The translations under genes were made by a program, and so were the position numbers. A stretch of 37,167 bases of DNA from Sphingobacteriales bacterium (lineage in GTDB: Bacteria > Bacteroidota > Bacteroidia > Chitinophagales > Chitinophagaceae), in NCBI GenBank assembly GCA_024642285.1, contig JAHEBJ010000023.1:1-37167 (forward strand). Direction: 5' to 3'. This document shows positions 6,097-15,305 of the stretch, in pieces (the stretch's first letter is position 1; each line of letters opens with the position of its first letter). The notes under the pieces are model-generated. The model was given only the letters and a program-made list of their open reading frames with translations. It did not search any database and was not told the DNA's origin.

Positions 6097-7146
6097 ATGA
6101 AAGAAATTAAAGACAGCGAGGAAGAATTACAGGATAACGAAGAGCTATACGAAAAACTGGTCATTACTATTGATAAAGGCCAGGAACCTCTACGCATTGA
6201 CAAATTTTTAATGGGGCGTATTGAAGGTGCCACACGTAATAAAATACAGCAAGGCATTCAAAACGAAATGGTATTGGTAAATGAAAAGCCTGTAAAAAGT
6301 AATTACAAGGTAAAAGCATTTGACAATATTGTAGTGTACGATAACCGTTCACCTGAAAGCTCTGACATCGTTCCTGAAAATATTCCGCTCAATATTGAAT
6401 ACGAAGATGATGCAGTACTTATCATCAATAAACCCGCCGGTATGGTTGTGCATCCCGGCAGCGGTAACCCTAATGGTACGTTGGTGAATGGCGTAGCATA
6501 TTATTTAAAGCAGCAAAATCCCGAACTGGATGAAAATGAATTATCGAGATTCGGGCTGGTTCATCGCATTGATAAAAATACAAGCGGACTGCTGGTAATG
6601 GCTAAGACACAAAAAGCCATGAGTGATATTGCGAAACAGTTTTTCAATCATACTGTGCATCGCAGATATATTGCTCTGGTTTGGGGCGATGTAGAAAAAG
6701 ATGAGGGAACCGTGATTGCTCATGTAGGCAGGCACCAGCGCTTTCGCAAATTATTTACGGCTTACCCAGATGGTGATCATGGCAAGGATGCAATTACGCA
6801 TTACAAAGTTTTGGAAAGATATAATTATGTAACGCTGATAGAGTGCCGGCTTGAAACCGGCCGTACACATCAGATTCGGGTTCATATGCAATTGATTGGC
6901 CACCCTTTGTTCAATGATGATTTTTATGGCGGCGACAGAATTGTAAAAGGCACAGTGTTCACCAAATACAAACAGTTTGTTGATAACTGCTTTGCTTTAT
7001 GCCCACGACAGGCGCTGCATGCAAAAGAACTTGGCTTTATTCATCCTTCTACATTAAAGCAGGTTCATTTTGAAAGTGAACTACCCGAAGACATGCGTAC
7101 CGTTATCGATAAATGGAAAAAATATATCGGGCATAAGGATCATTAG
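6097..7146 (+). CDS. rluD: RluD-family ribosomal large-subunit pseudouridine synthase
   Basis: A 349-residue RluA/RluD-family enzyme that isomerises uridines in 23S rRNA. The N-terminal S4 RNA-binding domain is at about 31-80 (LRIDKFLMGRIEGATRNKIQQGI), and the catalytic domain contains LVHRIDKNTSGLLVMAK with nucleophile Asp159, followed by GRTHQIRVHM (RNA-contact/active-site motif). I chose ATG 6097 over an in-frame TTG at 6067 because the extra codons fall in a tandem-repeat stretch. A hydrophilic acidic N-terminal extension (1-25) precedes the S4 domain. Symbol by similarity: the exact target uridines (RluD versus RluC type) cannot be read from the sequence alone. Confidence 0.85.
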   Translation: MKEIKDSEEELQDNEELYEKLVITIDKGQEPLRIDKFLMGRIEGATRNKIQQGIQNEMVLVNEKPVKSNYKVKAFDNIVVYDNRSPESSDIVPENIPLNIEYEDDAVLIINKPAGMVVHPGSGNPNGTLVNGVAYYLKQQNPELDENELSRFGLVHRIDKNTSGLLVMAKTQKAMSDIAKQFFNHTVHRRYIALVWGDVEKDEGTVIAHVGRHQRFRKLFTAYPDGDHGKDAITHYKVLERYNYVTLIECRLETGRTHQIRVHMQLIGHPLFNDDFYGGDRIVKGTVFTKYKQFVDNCFALCPRQALHAKELGFIHPSTLKQVHFESELPEDMRTVIDKWKKYIGHKDH

Positions 7147-7150
7147 CATA

Positions 7151-7179
7151 ATAAAAAGATCCTGCCGAAGCAGGATCTT
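7151..7179 (-). terminator. Intrinsic terminator at the 3' end of the pectin locus
   Basis: The perfect 10-bp stem AAGATCCTGC/GCAGGATCTT (7156-7165 with 7170-7179) has a stable CGAA/TTCG loop and is followed on the minus strand by TTTTTAT. It lies 8 bases after the permease stop and ends the minus-strand run. Plus-strand rluD transcripts meet the same hairpin but without a good T-run. Confidence 0.85.
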
Positions 7180-7187
7180 AAAAATCA

Positions 7188-8546
7188 TTACAGATCAGTA
7201 ATAGGTTTATATTTTGGCACCAACCATTTCATTACACTCCATGCTATTAAATAAGCAACTGCACAAATGGCAAACATGATTGTGTAGCCAGTTTGGATAT
7301 GACCAAGCGCCTGGTAATGATCAAACAAAGCACCGCCCAATTTGGAAATGATAACCCCACCTATTCCGCCGGCCATACCGCCGATACCTACAACAGATGC
7401 TACTGATTTCTTTGGAAACATATCAGAAACTGTGGTAAAAATATTTGCCGACCAAGCCTGGTGCGCTGATGCACCAATACCGATTAAAAGAACCGGAATC
7501 CAGAAGCTGATATAACCTAAAGGCTGAGCCGCCAATACCAGTAATGGGAATAAAGCTATGATCAACATAGCCTTCATCCGGCCATCATAGGCATTGTAGC
7601 CTTTGTTAATAAAATATTTGGGAAACCATCCGCCACCAATACTTCCAAACATGGTCATGCTGTACAACACAACAAGTGGAAGCATGATTTCTGTTTTAAC
7701 CATACCGTATTGGGCTTCCAGATATTTTGGCAACCAAAACAGGAAGAACCACCAAACGCCGTCCGTCATAAATTTGCCAAACACAAATGCCCAGGTTTGT
7801 TTATATCCCAGCAATTTAAACCAGGGAACTTTTTCCTGTTTTTCAATTGCTGTAACTTCTTCTTCTGTATCCGAATTGATATAATCCAGTTCAGCTTTCG
7901 ACAAACGTTTTTGTTTTTCTGGCTTGTCATAAAATATCCACCAGAAAATTATCCAGATAAAACCGATTGCACCAATCATTACAAACGCAGCCTGCCAACC
8001 CCAATGAAATGCAATCCAGGGAACGGTTGCAGGCGCAAGGATAGCGCCTACGTTTGCGCCGGAATTAAAAATACCGGTAGCAAAAGCCCTGTCTTTTTTT
8101 GGAAAATATTCGGCCGTTGCTTTAATGGCTGCGGGAAAGTTACCCGATTCTCCAAAAGCAAGTACAGCACGTGATACCATAAAGCCAATAATAGAAACGG
8201 GTAATACCAGACCCAACGCAGAAAAAATTCCTGAAAATGCCCCGCCAATTTCAATTGCATACGCATGCATGATGGCGGCAACTGACCAAATAACAATAGC
8301 CCACGTAAATCCTCTTTTTGTGCCGAGTTTGTCAACAAAGCGGCCTGCAAATAACATGGATATGGCATAAGCAAACTGGAAAACTGCGGTGATGTTTGCA
8401 TAATCTGTATTACTCCAGCCAAACTCAGCAGAAAGATCGGGCGCTAATAAACTCAATACCTGACGGTCGAGATAATTTACAGTGGTTGCAAAAAACAGCA
8501 GCGCACAAATCGTCCAGCGATACTTACCAATTTTTTCCATGTTCAT
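7188..8546 (-). CDS. exuT: MFS hexuronate transporter (ExuT-like)
   Basis: A 452-residue, 12-helix permease of the anion:cation symporter branch of the major facilitator superfamily. The N-terminus WTICALLFFATTVNYLDRQV and GRFVDKLGTKRGF (the helix 2-3 loop motif) match ExuT/GudP/DgoT-type hexuronate and hexonate carriers. It should import galacturonate across the inner membrane. The start at 8546 is backed by an 11-base context GCTATATGAAC identical to that of susC and susD; a second ATG lies two codons later. It is the last gene of the minus-strand run, 68 bases after uxaC, with a terminator behind it. Substrate choice (galacturonate over other hexuronates) is inferred from the uxaCBA neighbours. 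Confidence 0.85.
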   Translation of the reverse strand: MNMEKIGKYRWTICALLFFATTVNYLDRQVLSLLAPDLSAEFGWSNTDYANITAVFQFAYAISMLFAGRFVDKLGTKRGFTWAIVIWSVAAIMHAYAIEIGGAFSGIFSALGLVLPVSIIGFMVSRAVLAFGESGNFPAAIKATAEYFPKKDRAFATGIFNSGANVGAILAPATVPWIAFHWGWQAAFVMIGAIGFIWIIFWWIFYDKPEKQKRLSKAELDYINSDTEEEVTAIEKQEKVPWFKLLGYKQTWAFVFGKFMTDGVWWFFLFWLPKYLEAQYGMVKTEIMLPLVVLYSMTMFGSIGGGWFPKYFINKGYNAYDGRMKAMLIIALFPLLVLAAQPLGYISFWIPVLLIGIGASAHQAWSANIFTTVSDMFPKKSVASVVGIGGMAGGIGGVIISKLGGALFDHYQALGHIQTGYTIMFAICAVAYLIAWSVMKWLVPKYKPITDL

Positions 8547-8614
8547 ATAGCCTGAGTTTAAAGTTGAGTTATTTTAGAATCTTTATTTCTGTAAACTTAA
8601 CGGAATTAAATTCC

Positions 8615-10015
8615 TCAAAACCTAAAATATTCTTTTGCATTATTGTAGCATATATCTTCAATAATTTTTCCAACCTGTGGAATGTCATTCGGCAATTCAC
8701 CATTTTCAATTTCTTCGCCGAACATATTGCACAATATTCTGCGGAAATATTCATGTCTTGGATAGCTCATAAAACTCCGGCTATCGGTGAGCATACCAAC
8801 GAACTTACTTAACAATCCCATATTACTTAGTGCATTCATCTGTTTTACCATACCGTCCTTTTGATCTAAAAACCACCAGGCCGATCCAAACTGAACTTTG
8901 CCGGCAACTGAACCGTCGTTAAAGTTTCCAATCATGGTTGCCATTAATTCGTTGTCAGCCGGATTCAGGTTATACAAAATGGTTTTTGCCAGTTGATCAG
9001 TTGAATCAAGTCTGTTTAAAAATTTTGACAACGCTCTTCCCTGTGAAAAATCACCAATTGAGTCCCAGCCGGTATCTGCACCGAGCTGCCTTAACATTCT
9101 GGCATTATTATTTCGTAAAGCTCCCAAATGGTACTGCTGTATCCAGCCTTTCTCATGATCCCATTTTGCAAATTCAATAAGCATGGCCGATTTGAATTTC
9201 AGATTTTCCTTCTGATCCAGTTCCTTTCCATTTCTTATTTTATCAAAGCTGTTTCTAATTTCTGTGTCGGTATAATCCTCAGCATATATTTGCTCAAGCC
9301 CATGATCGGAAACGGAACATCCTAATGTCGCAAAAAAATCATGGCGTGCTTTCAACGCTTTCAGATAATCACTATATGACGAAACGGAGATGGCGGAAAC
9401 TTCTTCCACTTTTGCAATGTAGGCGTTAAAGGATGCTGCATCATCTACGTTCATTGCTTTATCAGGACGATAAGCAGGCAATATTTTTATTTCAAAACCG
9501 TCTGCTTTTATTTTTTGATGATGTTCCAAGGAATCTGTTGGATCATCTGTAGTACACAATACTTTCACGTTCATCTTACTTAACAGTTTGCGAACAGAAT
9601 ATTCTGGAGTACGTAATTTTGCAGATGCTTCTTCATAAATTTCCTTTGCAGTATCGGCATTCAGTATTTTATCGATGCTGAAATAGCGCTGCAGTTCTAA
9701 ATGTGTCCAATGGTAAAGGGGGTTACGCATGGTATACGGAACGGTAGCTGCCCAGTTCTCAAATTTTTCGTAATCAGTTGAGTTGCCTGTAATATATTTT
9801 TCATTGACGCCGTTGGTACGCATGGCACGCCATTTATAATGATCACCATAGAGCCAAATCTGGGACAGGTTTTCAAAATTTATGTCGTTGGCTATCTGAT
9901 CCGGAGGAAGATGATTGTGGTAGTCGATAACAGGCATCGGCTTTGCAAAATCATTATACAATTGCTGCGCTGTTTTATTCTGCAGTAAAAAATTTTCGTC
10001 TAAGAATTTTTTCAT
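8615..10015 (-). CDS. uxaC: Glucuronate/galacturonate isomerase
   Basis: A 466-residue amidohydrolase-fold uronate isomerase, close to the usual 470. It converts D-galacturonate to D-tagaturonate (and D-glucuronate to fructuronate). The N-terminal MKKFLDENFLLQNKTAQQLY and the metal-site motif DYHNHLPP (His33, His35) are typical, as are WTHLELQRYF and the C-terminal MLTDSRSFMSYPRHEYFRR. I start it at ATG 10015; the frame also opens at a TTG at 10039 directly next to the uxaA stop, but the family N-terminus fits the ATG. It lies between uxaA and exuT in the pectin operon. Confidence 0.95.
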   Translation of the reverse strand: MKKFLDENFLLQNKTAQQLYNDFAKPMPVIDYHNHLPPDQIANDINFENLSQIWLYGDHYKWRAMRTNGVNEKYITGNSTDYEKFENWAATVPYTMRNPLYHWTHLELQRYFSIDKILNADTAKEIYEEASAKLRTPEYSVRKLLSKMNVKVLCTTDDPTDSLEHHQKIKADGFEIKILPAYRPDKAMNVDDAASFNAYIAKVEEVSAISVSSYSDYLKALKARHDFFATLGCSVSDHGLEQIYAEDYTDTEIRNSFDKIRNGKELDQKENLKFKSAMLIEFAKWDHEKGWIQQYHLGALRNNNARMLRQLGADTGWDSIGDFSQGRALSKFLNRLDSTDQLAKTILYNLNPADNELMATMIGNFNDGSVAGKVQFGSAWWFLDQKDGMVKQMNALSNMGLLSKFVGMLTDSRSFMSYPRHEYFRRILCNMFGEEIENGELPNDIPQVGKIIEDICYNNAKEYFRF

Positions 10016-10039
10016 CCGTTCAATTTTCAAATTAGTCAA

Positions 10040-11680
10040 TTAAAGCGAAACGCCTCTTTTCCATGGAATAAAATCATCTTGATTCAGCAAGACTGCTTTT
10101 GGTATTACGTTACCGCTGGCAGCTTTGATGCAGTACTCCAGAATGTCTTCTCCCATTTGTTCAATTGTTTTTTCGCCTTCTATCACCGGTCCACAATCAA
10201 TATCAATTATATCGTTCATCCTTTTGGTAAGATTACTGTTGGTTGAAACTTTGATTGTTGGACAAACAGGATTGCCGGTTGGTGTACCCAAACCGGTGGT
10301 GAATAAAATTAATGTAGCACCGCTTGCTGCTTTACCTGTTGTTGCTTCCACATCATTTCCAGGCGTGCAAACTAAATTCAATCCCGGTTTTGTCGCAGGC
10401 TCGGTATAATCCAAAACATCAACCACTGGTGATGTGCCTCCTTTTTTTGCGGCGCCTGCACTTTTGATTGCGTCCGTAATTAATCCATCTTTAATATTTC
10501 CGGGAGACGGGTTCATGTGAAATCCCGAGCCTACGCTTAAGGCAGCATCATTGTAACTGGTCATTAAACTGATGAATTTTTTTGCAGCCGCTTCATCTTT
10601 TGTTCTATCGATTAAATTTTGCTCAACGCCGCACAATTCCGGAAACTCGGCTAACAAAATTTTCCCGCCCAAAGCAACAACCAGATCGCTGCAATAACCT
10701 ACAGCAGGGTTAGCAGAGATGCCGCTGAAGCCGTCGCTGCCACCGCATTTTACGCCAATGCATAGTTTACTGAGTGGTGCAGGTTTTCTTTCAAACTTAT
10801 TTATTTCAATTAACTCTGTGAATGTTTTTTGAATAGCTTCGGCAATTAATTGCTCTTCGCTCTGCGATTGCTGTTGTTCAAAAATGTATAAGGGTTTATC
10901 AAATTTCGGATTGAGTGCCTGCAGATCATTTTTAAAATCCTGTACCTGTAAATTCTGGCAACCCAGACTTAAAACTGTAACGCCGGCCACATTAGGATGA
11001 TTGGCATAAGAAGCCAATAACTTACTCAATACCGCTGCGTCCTGCCTTATGCCGCCACAGCCTCCCTGATGATTTAAAAATTTTATGCCGTCAACATTTT
11101 CAAAAACACGGCTGGCTTTATTTTGATAATCTGCAGAAAGGTCAACTACAGAAATATCTTCGCCTTTTTTAAAAGCTTCAACCAACTTGTGAGCATACTG
11201 TTTATATTTTGCCGTGACCGCATAGCCCAATTCATTGTGCAGAGCTTCCCTTATCACATCAAGGTTTCTGTTTTCACAAAAAACAGTTGGTATAAATAAC
11301 CAGTAATTGGCTGTACCTACATCACCATTGCTGCGATGATATCCATTAAATGTTCTGTGGCTGAATTTTGAAACATCGGGTGCCTGCCATTCATAATCTA
11401 CTTTACGATACACAAATGGTTCGGCGGCATGTTTTAAATTGGCGGTAGAAATAATTCCGCCTTTTGGAATATCCGTCTGAGCCTTCCCAACCATCACACC
11501 GTACATATGTACAATGTCGCCCGTTTTTAAATCAGCAGTAACAAATTTATGCTTGGCAGGAATATCATCCTGCAAAACAAATTCTTCTCCGTTGTAGCTT
11601 AGGGTTTCGCCTTTAGACAAATTTGCCAGAGCAACCAATACATTATCATCCGGATGAACTTTTACTAACCTGCTTTTCAT
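10040..11680 (-). CDS. uxaA: Altronate dehydratase
   Basis: A 546-residue UxaA that dehydrates D-altronate to 2-keto-3-deoxy-D-gluconate. The N-terminal SAF domain (about 1-95: KVHPDDNVLVALANL ... GDIVHMYGVMVGKA) is joined to the UxaA/GarD catalytic domain, with HQGGCGGIRQD, SLGCQNLQ, IGVKCGGSDGFSGISANPAVG and TTGLGTPTGNPVCPTIKVS, all family hallmarks including the cysteines thought to bind iron. Its ATG overlaps the uxaB stop (TAATG, shared base 11680), so translation is coupled. It carries out the last step of the uronate pathway encoded in this window. Confidence 0.96.
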   Translation of the reverse strand: MKSRLVKVHPDDNVLVALANLSKGETLSYNGEEFVLQDDIPAKHKFVTADLKTGDIVHMYGVMVGKAQTDIPKGGIISTANLKHAAEPFVYRKVDYEWQAPDVSKFSHRTFNGYHRSNGDVGTANYWLFIPTVFCENRNLDVIREALHNELGYAVTAKYKQYAHKLVEAFKKGEDISVVDLSADYQNKASRVFENVDGIKFLNHQGGCGGIRQDAAVLSKLLASYANHPNVAGVTVLSLGCQNLQVQDFKNDLQALNPKFDKPLYIFEQQQSQSEEQLIAEAIQKTFTELIEINKFERKPAPLSKLCIGVKCGGSDGFSGISANPAVGYCSDLVVALGGKILLAEFPELCGVEQNLIDRTKDEAAAKKFISLMTSYNDAALSVGSGFHMNPSPGNIKDGLITDAIKSAGAAKKGGTSPVVDVLDYTEPATKPGLNLVCTPGNDVEATTGKAASGATLILFTTGLGTPTGNPVCPTIKVSTNSNLTKRMNDIIDIDCGPVIEGEKTIEQMGEDILEYCIKAASGNVIPKAVLLNQDDFIPWKRGVSL

Positions 11681-13197
11681 TATGCGATACTTTTTTTGGT
11701 ATGCAGCGGATCAATCACCGATGCCATACCGTTTTCTTCAATGTCATTAATCTTTTCCTGCACCGCATCTGCAAATCCTGCCAATGCAGTTAAATCGTAT
11801 CCCCACAAAGAATTATCCTTTAACACTGTTGATGCTATTAATGCAGGCTGAACGTTTTGCCATTTTTCATAAAAATAAAAAGCCTTATCATCCGTTATCG
11901 GATAATCAGTTCCTTCAAATCTGCCGTAAAAAACACCTTTCTCTTCTTTAACTGCTCTCATAAAATAAATATAAGCTGCAAAACCCGTTGCTATTTTCTC
12001 CGGCATTTTATTAAACAATGAATAATATTGCAGCAAAACCGGCACCACCCTTAGTTTCATTTTGGAACTGTATTGCGCTGTAATACTTAACCACTGGTGC
12101 TCAATAAAAGGATTGCGAAATCTGTCCAGACAATTTGTTGAAAATCCGTCGGTTTGCGCAGGCGTGGTTTTGTAAGGAACAGCAGAAGCAATCTCCGACT
12201 GCATCAGCACTTTAATATACTCATGCATCTGAAAATTATCCATCGCATCTTTTACTGTTGCTATGCCCGATAAAAAAGCAACACCGCTGCTCAAGGTATG
12301 GGTACCGTTCAGCAAACGAAGTTTCAGTTCTCTGAAAAGATCAATATCATCCGCTATTACCACTCCCTTATCCGCTTTTGCAAACGATAATGTTTCCGCA
12401 ATTTTTTCATTGCCTTCAATTGCCCAAAGCCGGTACACTTCTGTCATGAGCATCAGGTCATCCTTGTAGCCGGTTTCATTTTCTATAGTTTGTTTTAAAT
12501 CCTTTGCAGGTTTGCCTGGCACAATCCTGTCTACAAGCGAACTGCAAAATGAATTTGATTTTTCCAGCCAGTCTATAAAATTCACTTCCAGTCCGTTCAG
12601 GTGAGCAAGTTCGGTAACAATTGATTCAAGTTTTTTCCCATTGTCAACGATCAATTCTGTTGGCACGATCACCATACCCGACTGTAAACTTCCGTCGAAG
12701 GCCTTATAACGTTCATATAAAAATGACAGCAGTTTGCCAGGAAAAGAAACCGGCGGATGACGGCGGATATCATCCTGCACCAACTGGATGCCTACTTCAG
12801 TGGTATTGGATATGATAATTTTCATTTCGGGATTGTGTGCACATTCAAGTATTTTATTCCACTCGCTTTTTGCAGATAATACCCTGCTGATAGAAGCGGA
12901 AACAATATTTTCTTCCTGCTTTTTTCCATCTTCAATGCCACGAACACAAATGGTATATAAACCATCCTGTTTGTCGAAAGCGGTAGCATCGCCTCCATCG
13001 GTTGATTTTACGACTACAATACGGCCGTTGAAAATCCCCTGCTTGTTTGCCTTGTCAATAAAATAATCCGGCAACCCTCTCAGTAAAACACCGGTTCCAA
13101 ATTGTAAAACTTTTTCAGGCAATTCAAACAAAGCGGGGTCGGGCACTTCTGCCGAGCCGGCTTTGATATTTTTTAAATTAAATTTAGATAACAACAT
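11680..13197 (-). CDS. uxaB: Tagaturonate reductase
   Basis: A 505-residue long-chain dehydrogenase of the mannitol dehydrogenase family, somewhat longer than the E. coli enzyme (about 483). It reduces D-tagaturonate to D-altronate with NADH. The Rossmann motif VLQFGTGVLLRG (30-41), IVVVKSTDGG, and the catalytic-site block LRLLNGTHTLSSG are visible. Placement between a pectin lyase gene and uxaA, with uxaC next, supports UxaB over fructuronate reductase UxuB or mannitol dehydrogenase. It overlaps uxaA by one base and starts 29 bases after the CE8-PL10 gene. Confidence 0.93.
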   Translation of the reverse strand: MLLSKFNLKNIKAGSAEVPDPALFELPEKVLQFGTGVLLRGLPDYFIDKANKQGIFNGRIVVVKSTDGGDATAFDKQDGLYTICVRGIEDGKKQEENIVSASISRVLSAKSEWNKILECAHNPEMKIIISNTTEVGIQLVQDDIRRHPPVSFPGKLLSFLYERYKAFDGSLQSGMVIVPTELIVDNGKKLESIVTELAHLNGLEVNFIDWLEKSNSFCSSLVDRIVPGKPAKDLKQTIENETGYKDDLMLMTEVYRLWAIEGNEKIAETLSFAKADKGVVIADDIDLFRELKLRLLNGTHTLSSGVAFLSGIATVKDAMDNFQMHEYIKVLMQSEIASAVPYKTTPAQTDGFSTNCLDRFRNPFIEHQWLSITAQYSSKMKLRVVPVLLQYYSLFNKMPEKIATGFAAYIYFMRAVKEEKGVFYGRFEGTDYPITDDKAFYFYEKWQNVQPALIASTVLKDNSLWGYDLTALAGFADAVQEKINDIEENGMASVIDPLHTKKSIA

Positions 13198-13226
13198 AAA
13201 CAGCCATTAATATTGTAAAACAATTT

Positions 13227-15305
13227 TTAGTTTTTTACACTCCATTTTTGTTTCCATTCAGGATATTCTTTAGCAATCAGCTTTGCAGGCCATGTCCCGT
13301 ACCAGGCATAGCCGATCCTTCTTTCATTTTCCACTTCAGCAAGTGAGCTGTGTCGCTTGCTGTCGCGGCCGGCAAAAAAAGGTTCGTTGGTTTCAACATC
13401 ATAGAACCTTGCCCAGAGAATACCTGCACTGTCTGGAACAATCACCCTGTCCCGTCCGCTTTTTTCATTAGGTGTTGCTACGTCCATATATTTATAACCG
13501 GCAATTTTCACTTTTTCAAACCACTCAATCGCAGCAGTAACCGATTCGATAATTGCAGGCGACGGGTTCTCAATCTTCATTAAGAATCTGACAATGTTAA
13601 CCGACTCCATGCCGCTCAAAGAAACCAATTCGAACTTGCGGGCCATTTCTGGCTGCAATGTTCTGGCGTTGTACTGGGCACACCAGGCGGTCAATTTCCC
13701 ATCTTGTTTCAACTGGGTTTTTAAAATGCATTGCACGCCTCTTACTACTGCATCAATACATCGGTTTATATTGATGTCTACAATTATGTCCAGTCCGTTT
13801 TTTTTATTCACCACATCATACAAAACATCTAATGCGTTAATCATCGCATTGTCGTTGTAAGTGATTTGGCTGCGGTAACTGCTTACGTCGGGAAAGAACT
13901 GCGGCCAGCCGCCATTGGCATACTGCGCATTCAATAAATACTCAACCCCCTTTGTTGCGGCTCTTAAATAGTTTTTATTATTCGTTTGTTTAAAAGCTTT
14001 TGCCAGGTATCTAATCTCTTTGGTTGTCGCTTCATTGTCTATCGTTGCATCTTTACCTGCAGCATATCCGGAAATCAACTCTACTTTTTCATCATCGGTA
14101 AGCACACGGTTGTAATCTACTTTTCTATCGCCCTGGAAATGTTTGGGCCAGCCTCCATTGGCACGTTGATACAATAACATGTTCTCAGCAACCGGATCGG
14201 TTAAGTCCATCTGCGGTTTCACCTCACTCACAATGCCGGTTGGTACGGCTATGGCGCTCTGTGAGCCAAAATCATTTTCTATAGCTTCGACAGTTTTAGC
14301 CGGATCCCATTTGTAATCGAACACCCAGGCTGTTGAATAATCATTCATACTGAAACCGGCAGGTAAATTATCGGCGAACCATTTATAATTACCGCCTGCT
14401 TTCATACAGTTATAATAGTAAACTCTTTTCCCCCATAGAATAACATTGGGCGGATTGGCTTCCCGTTGATAGATATCGGCATCGGCCATGTTCTTATCGA
14501 AGCTGCAATTGAAAAGATAGAATTGTGCGTCACGGTGATACCTGCCCAGTTTATATCCATCATCACCGGTGAACTTACAATTGATCAAAACTGTTTTCGA
14601 AGATTCATATTTACTACCGTCGTGCCAGATGGCAGCCTCCTTATTGTGACAAATAAACGTACAACCCTCTGCCAGTGCCCATCCACGTGGACAATAAAAA
14701 TCAACCCCGCCTTCCATAATACAATCCTTAAAATAGTACATACCATCTTCTGTATTCCAAGGACTCACCGTATCACCACCAAAAGCACGGAAAATGCAGT
14801 TCTTCACAATTAACCTCGTTGTTGCAAAAGAACGCAGGGCCATCTGGTGACTGCCGGGTCTGATAGTTTTTGTTTTACCTGCCTCAGATGCACAGGCAAT
14901 AGCTTTTTCTTTAGAATTATCTTTTCCGTAGCTATTGATAAAAGATAAATTCTGAATGATAATATCGCTTCCCTTCAGATTGATTGTTGCGGTGCCGTAA
15001 TCATCAGTATTATCGCAGCGCCATTCATCTCTTGCCAGACTGATGCTGATGATGGTATTTTTTTCGTTCTCCCCCTTCAGCGTAATAAAATCTTTATCAA
15101 TAAATATTTTTTCGTTGTAGGTTCCTTTTTTTATGAGGATGATTCGCTGTTCTTTGGCAACAGACAAACTATTAATAGCTTCCTGAATGGTTTTGAAATC
15201 GCCTTTGCCATCCTTACATACTACAATTTGCTTTTGGGCAAATACGGCAGCTCCGGTAAAAAATACCGTCCAGACGATCAATGCTATTTTCTTAAATAAA
15301 CTCAT
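13227..15305 (-). CDS. Two-domain pectinesterase-like (CE8) / pectate lyase (PL10) fusion
   Basis: A 692-residue secreted enzyme with signal peptide 1-23 (cleavage after VFA). Residues 25-345 are a CE8-like beta-helix: GSHQMALRS with Gln154, Asp178, Asp202 (VDF) and Arg255 (LGR) align with the pectinesterase residues, but the usual Gln before Asp178 is Gly177 and the LGRPW Trp is replaced (LGRYH). Residues 370-690 are PL10: NGGWPKH (383-389), IDNEATT (422-428), NGGWPQFFP (464-472), ITYNDNAM (481-488) and GRDRVIVPD (617-625). It would remove methyl esters and cleave polygalacturonate by beta-elimination, giving unsaturated oligomers for the GH105 enzyme encoded next. It overlaps the GH105 gene by 4 bases. 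Whether the variant CE8 part is active is open. Confidence 0.88.
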   Translation of the reverse strand: MSLFKKIALIVWTVFFTGAAVFAQKQIVVCKDGKGDFKTIQEAINSLSVAKEQRIILIKKGTYNEKIFIDKDFITLKGENEKNTIISISLARDEWRCDNTDDYGTATINLKGSDIIIQNLSFINSYGKDNSKEKAIACASEAGKTKTIRPGSHQMALRSFATTRLIVKNCIFRAFGGDTVSPWNTEDGMYYFKDCIMEGGVDFYCPRGWALAEGCTFICHNKEAAIWHDGSKYESSKTVLINCKFTGDDGYKLGRYHRDAQFYLFNCSFDKNMADADIYQREANPPNVILWGKRVYYYNCMKAGGNYKWFADNLPAGFSMNDYSTAWVFDYKWDPAKTVEAIENDFGSQSAIAVPTGIVSEVKPQMDLTDPVAENMLLYQRANGGWPKHFQGDRKVDYNRVLTDDEKVELISGYAAGKDATIDNEATTKEIRYLAKAFKQTNNKNYLRAATKGVEYLLNAQYANGGWPQFFPDVSSYRSQITYNDNAMINALDVLYDVVNKKNGLDIIVDININRCIDAVVRGVQCILKTQLKQDGKLTAWCAQYNARTLQPEMARKFELVSLSGMESVNIVRFLMKIENPSPAIIESVTAAIEWFEKVKIAGYKYMDVATPNEKSGRDRVIVPDSAGILWARFYDVETNEPFFAGRDSKRHSSLAEVENERRIGYAWYGTWPAKLIAKEYPEWKQKWSVKN

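Noticed and set aside
8601-8613. GGAATTAAATTCC palindrome before exuT
   Set aside because: Arms of only 6 A/T-rich bases and no second copy at other locus genes; not enough to call an operator.
13198-13226. ATTGT-AAA-ACAAT hairpin between the CE8-PL10 and uxaB genes
   Set aside because: Five weak A/T pairs and no T-run after it; not a terminator, and the genes look co-transcribed.
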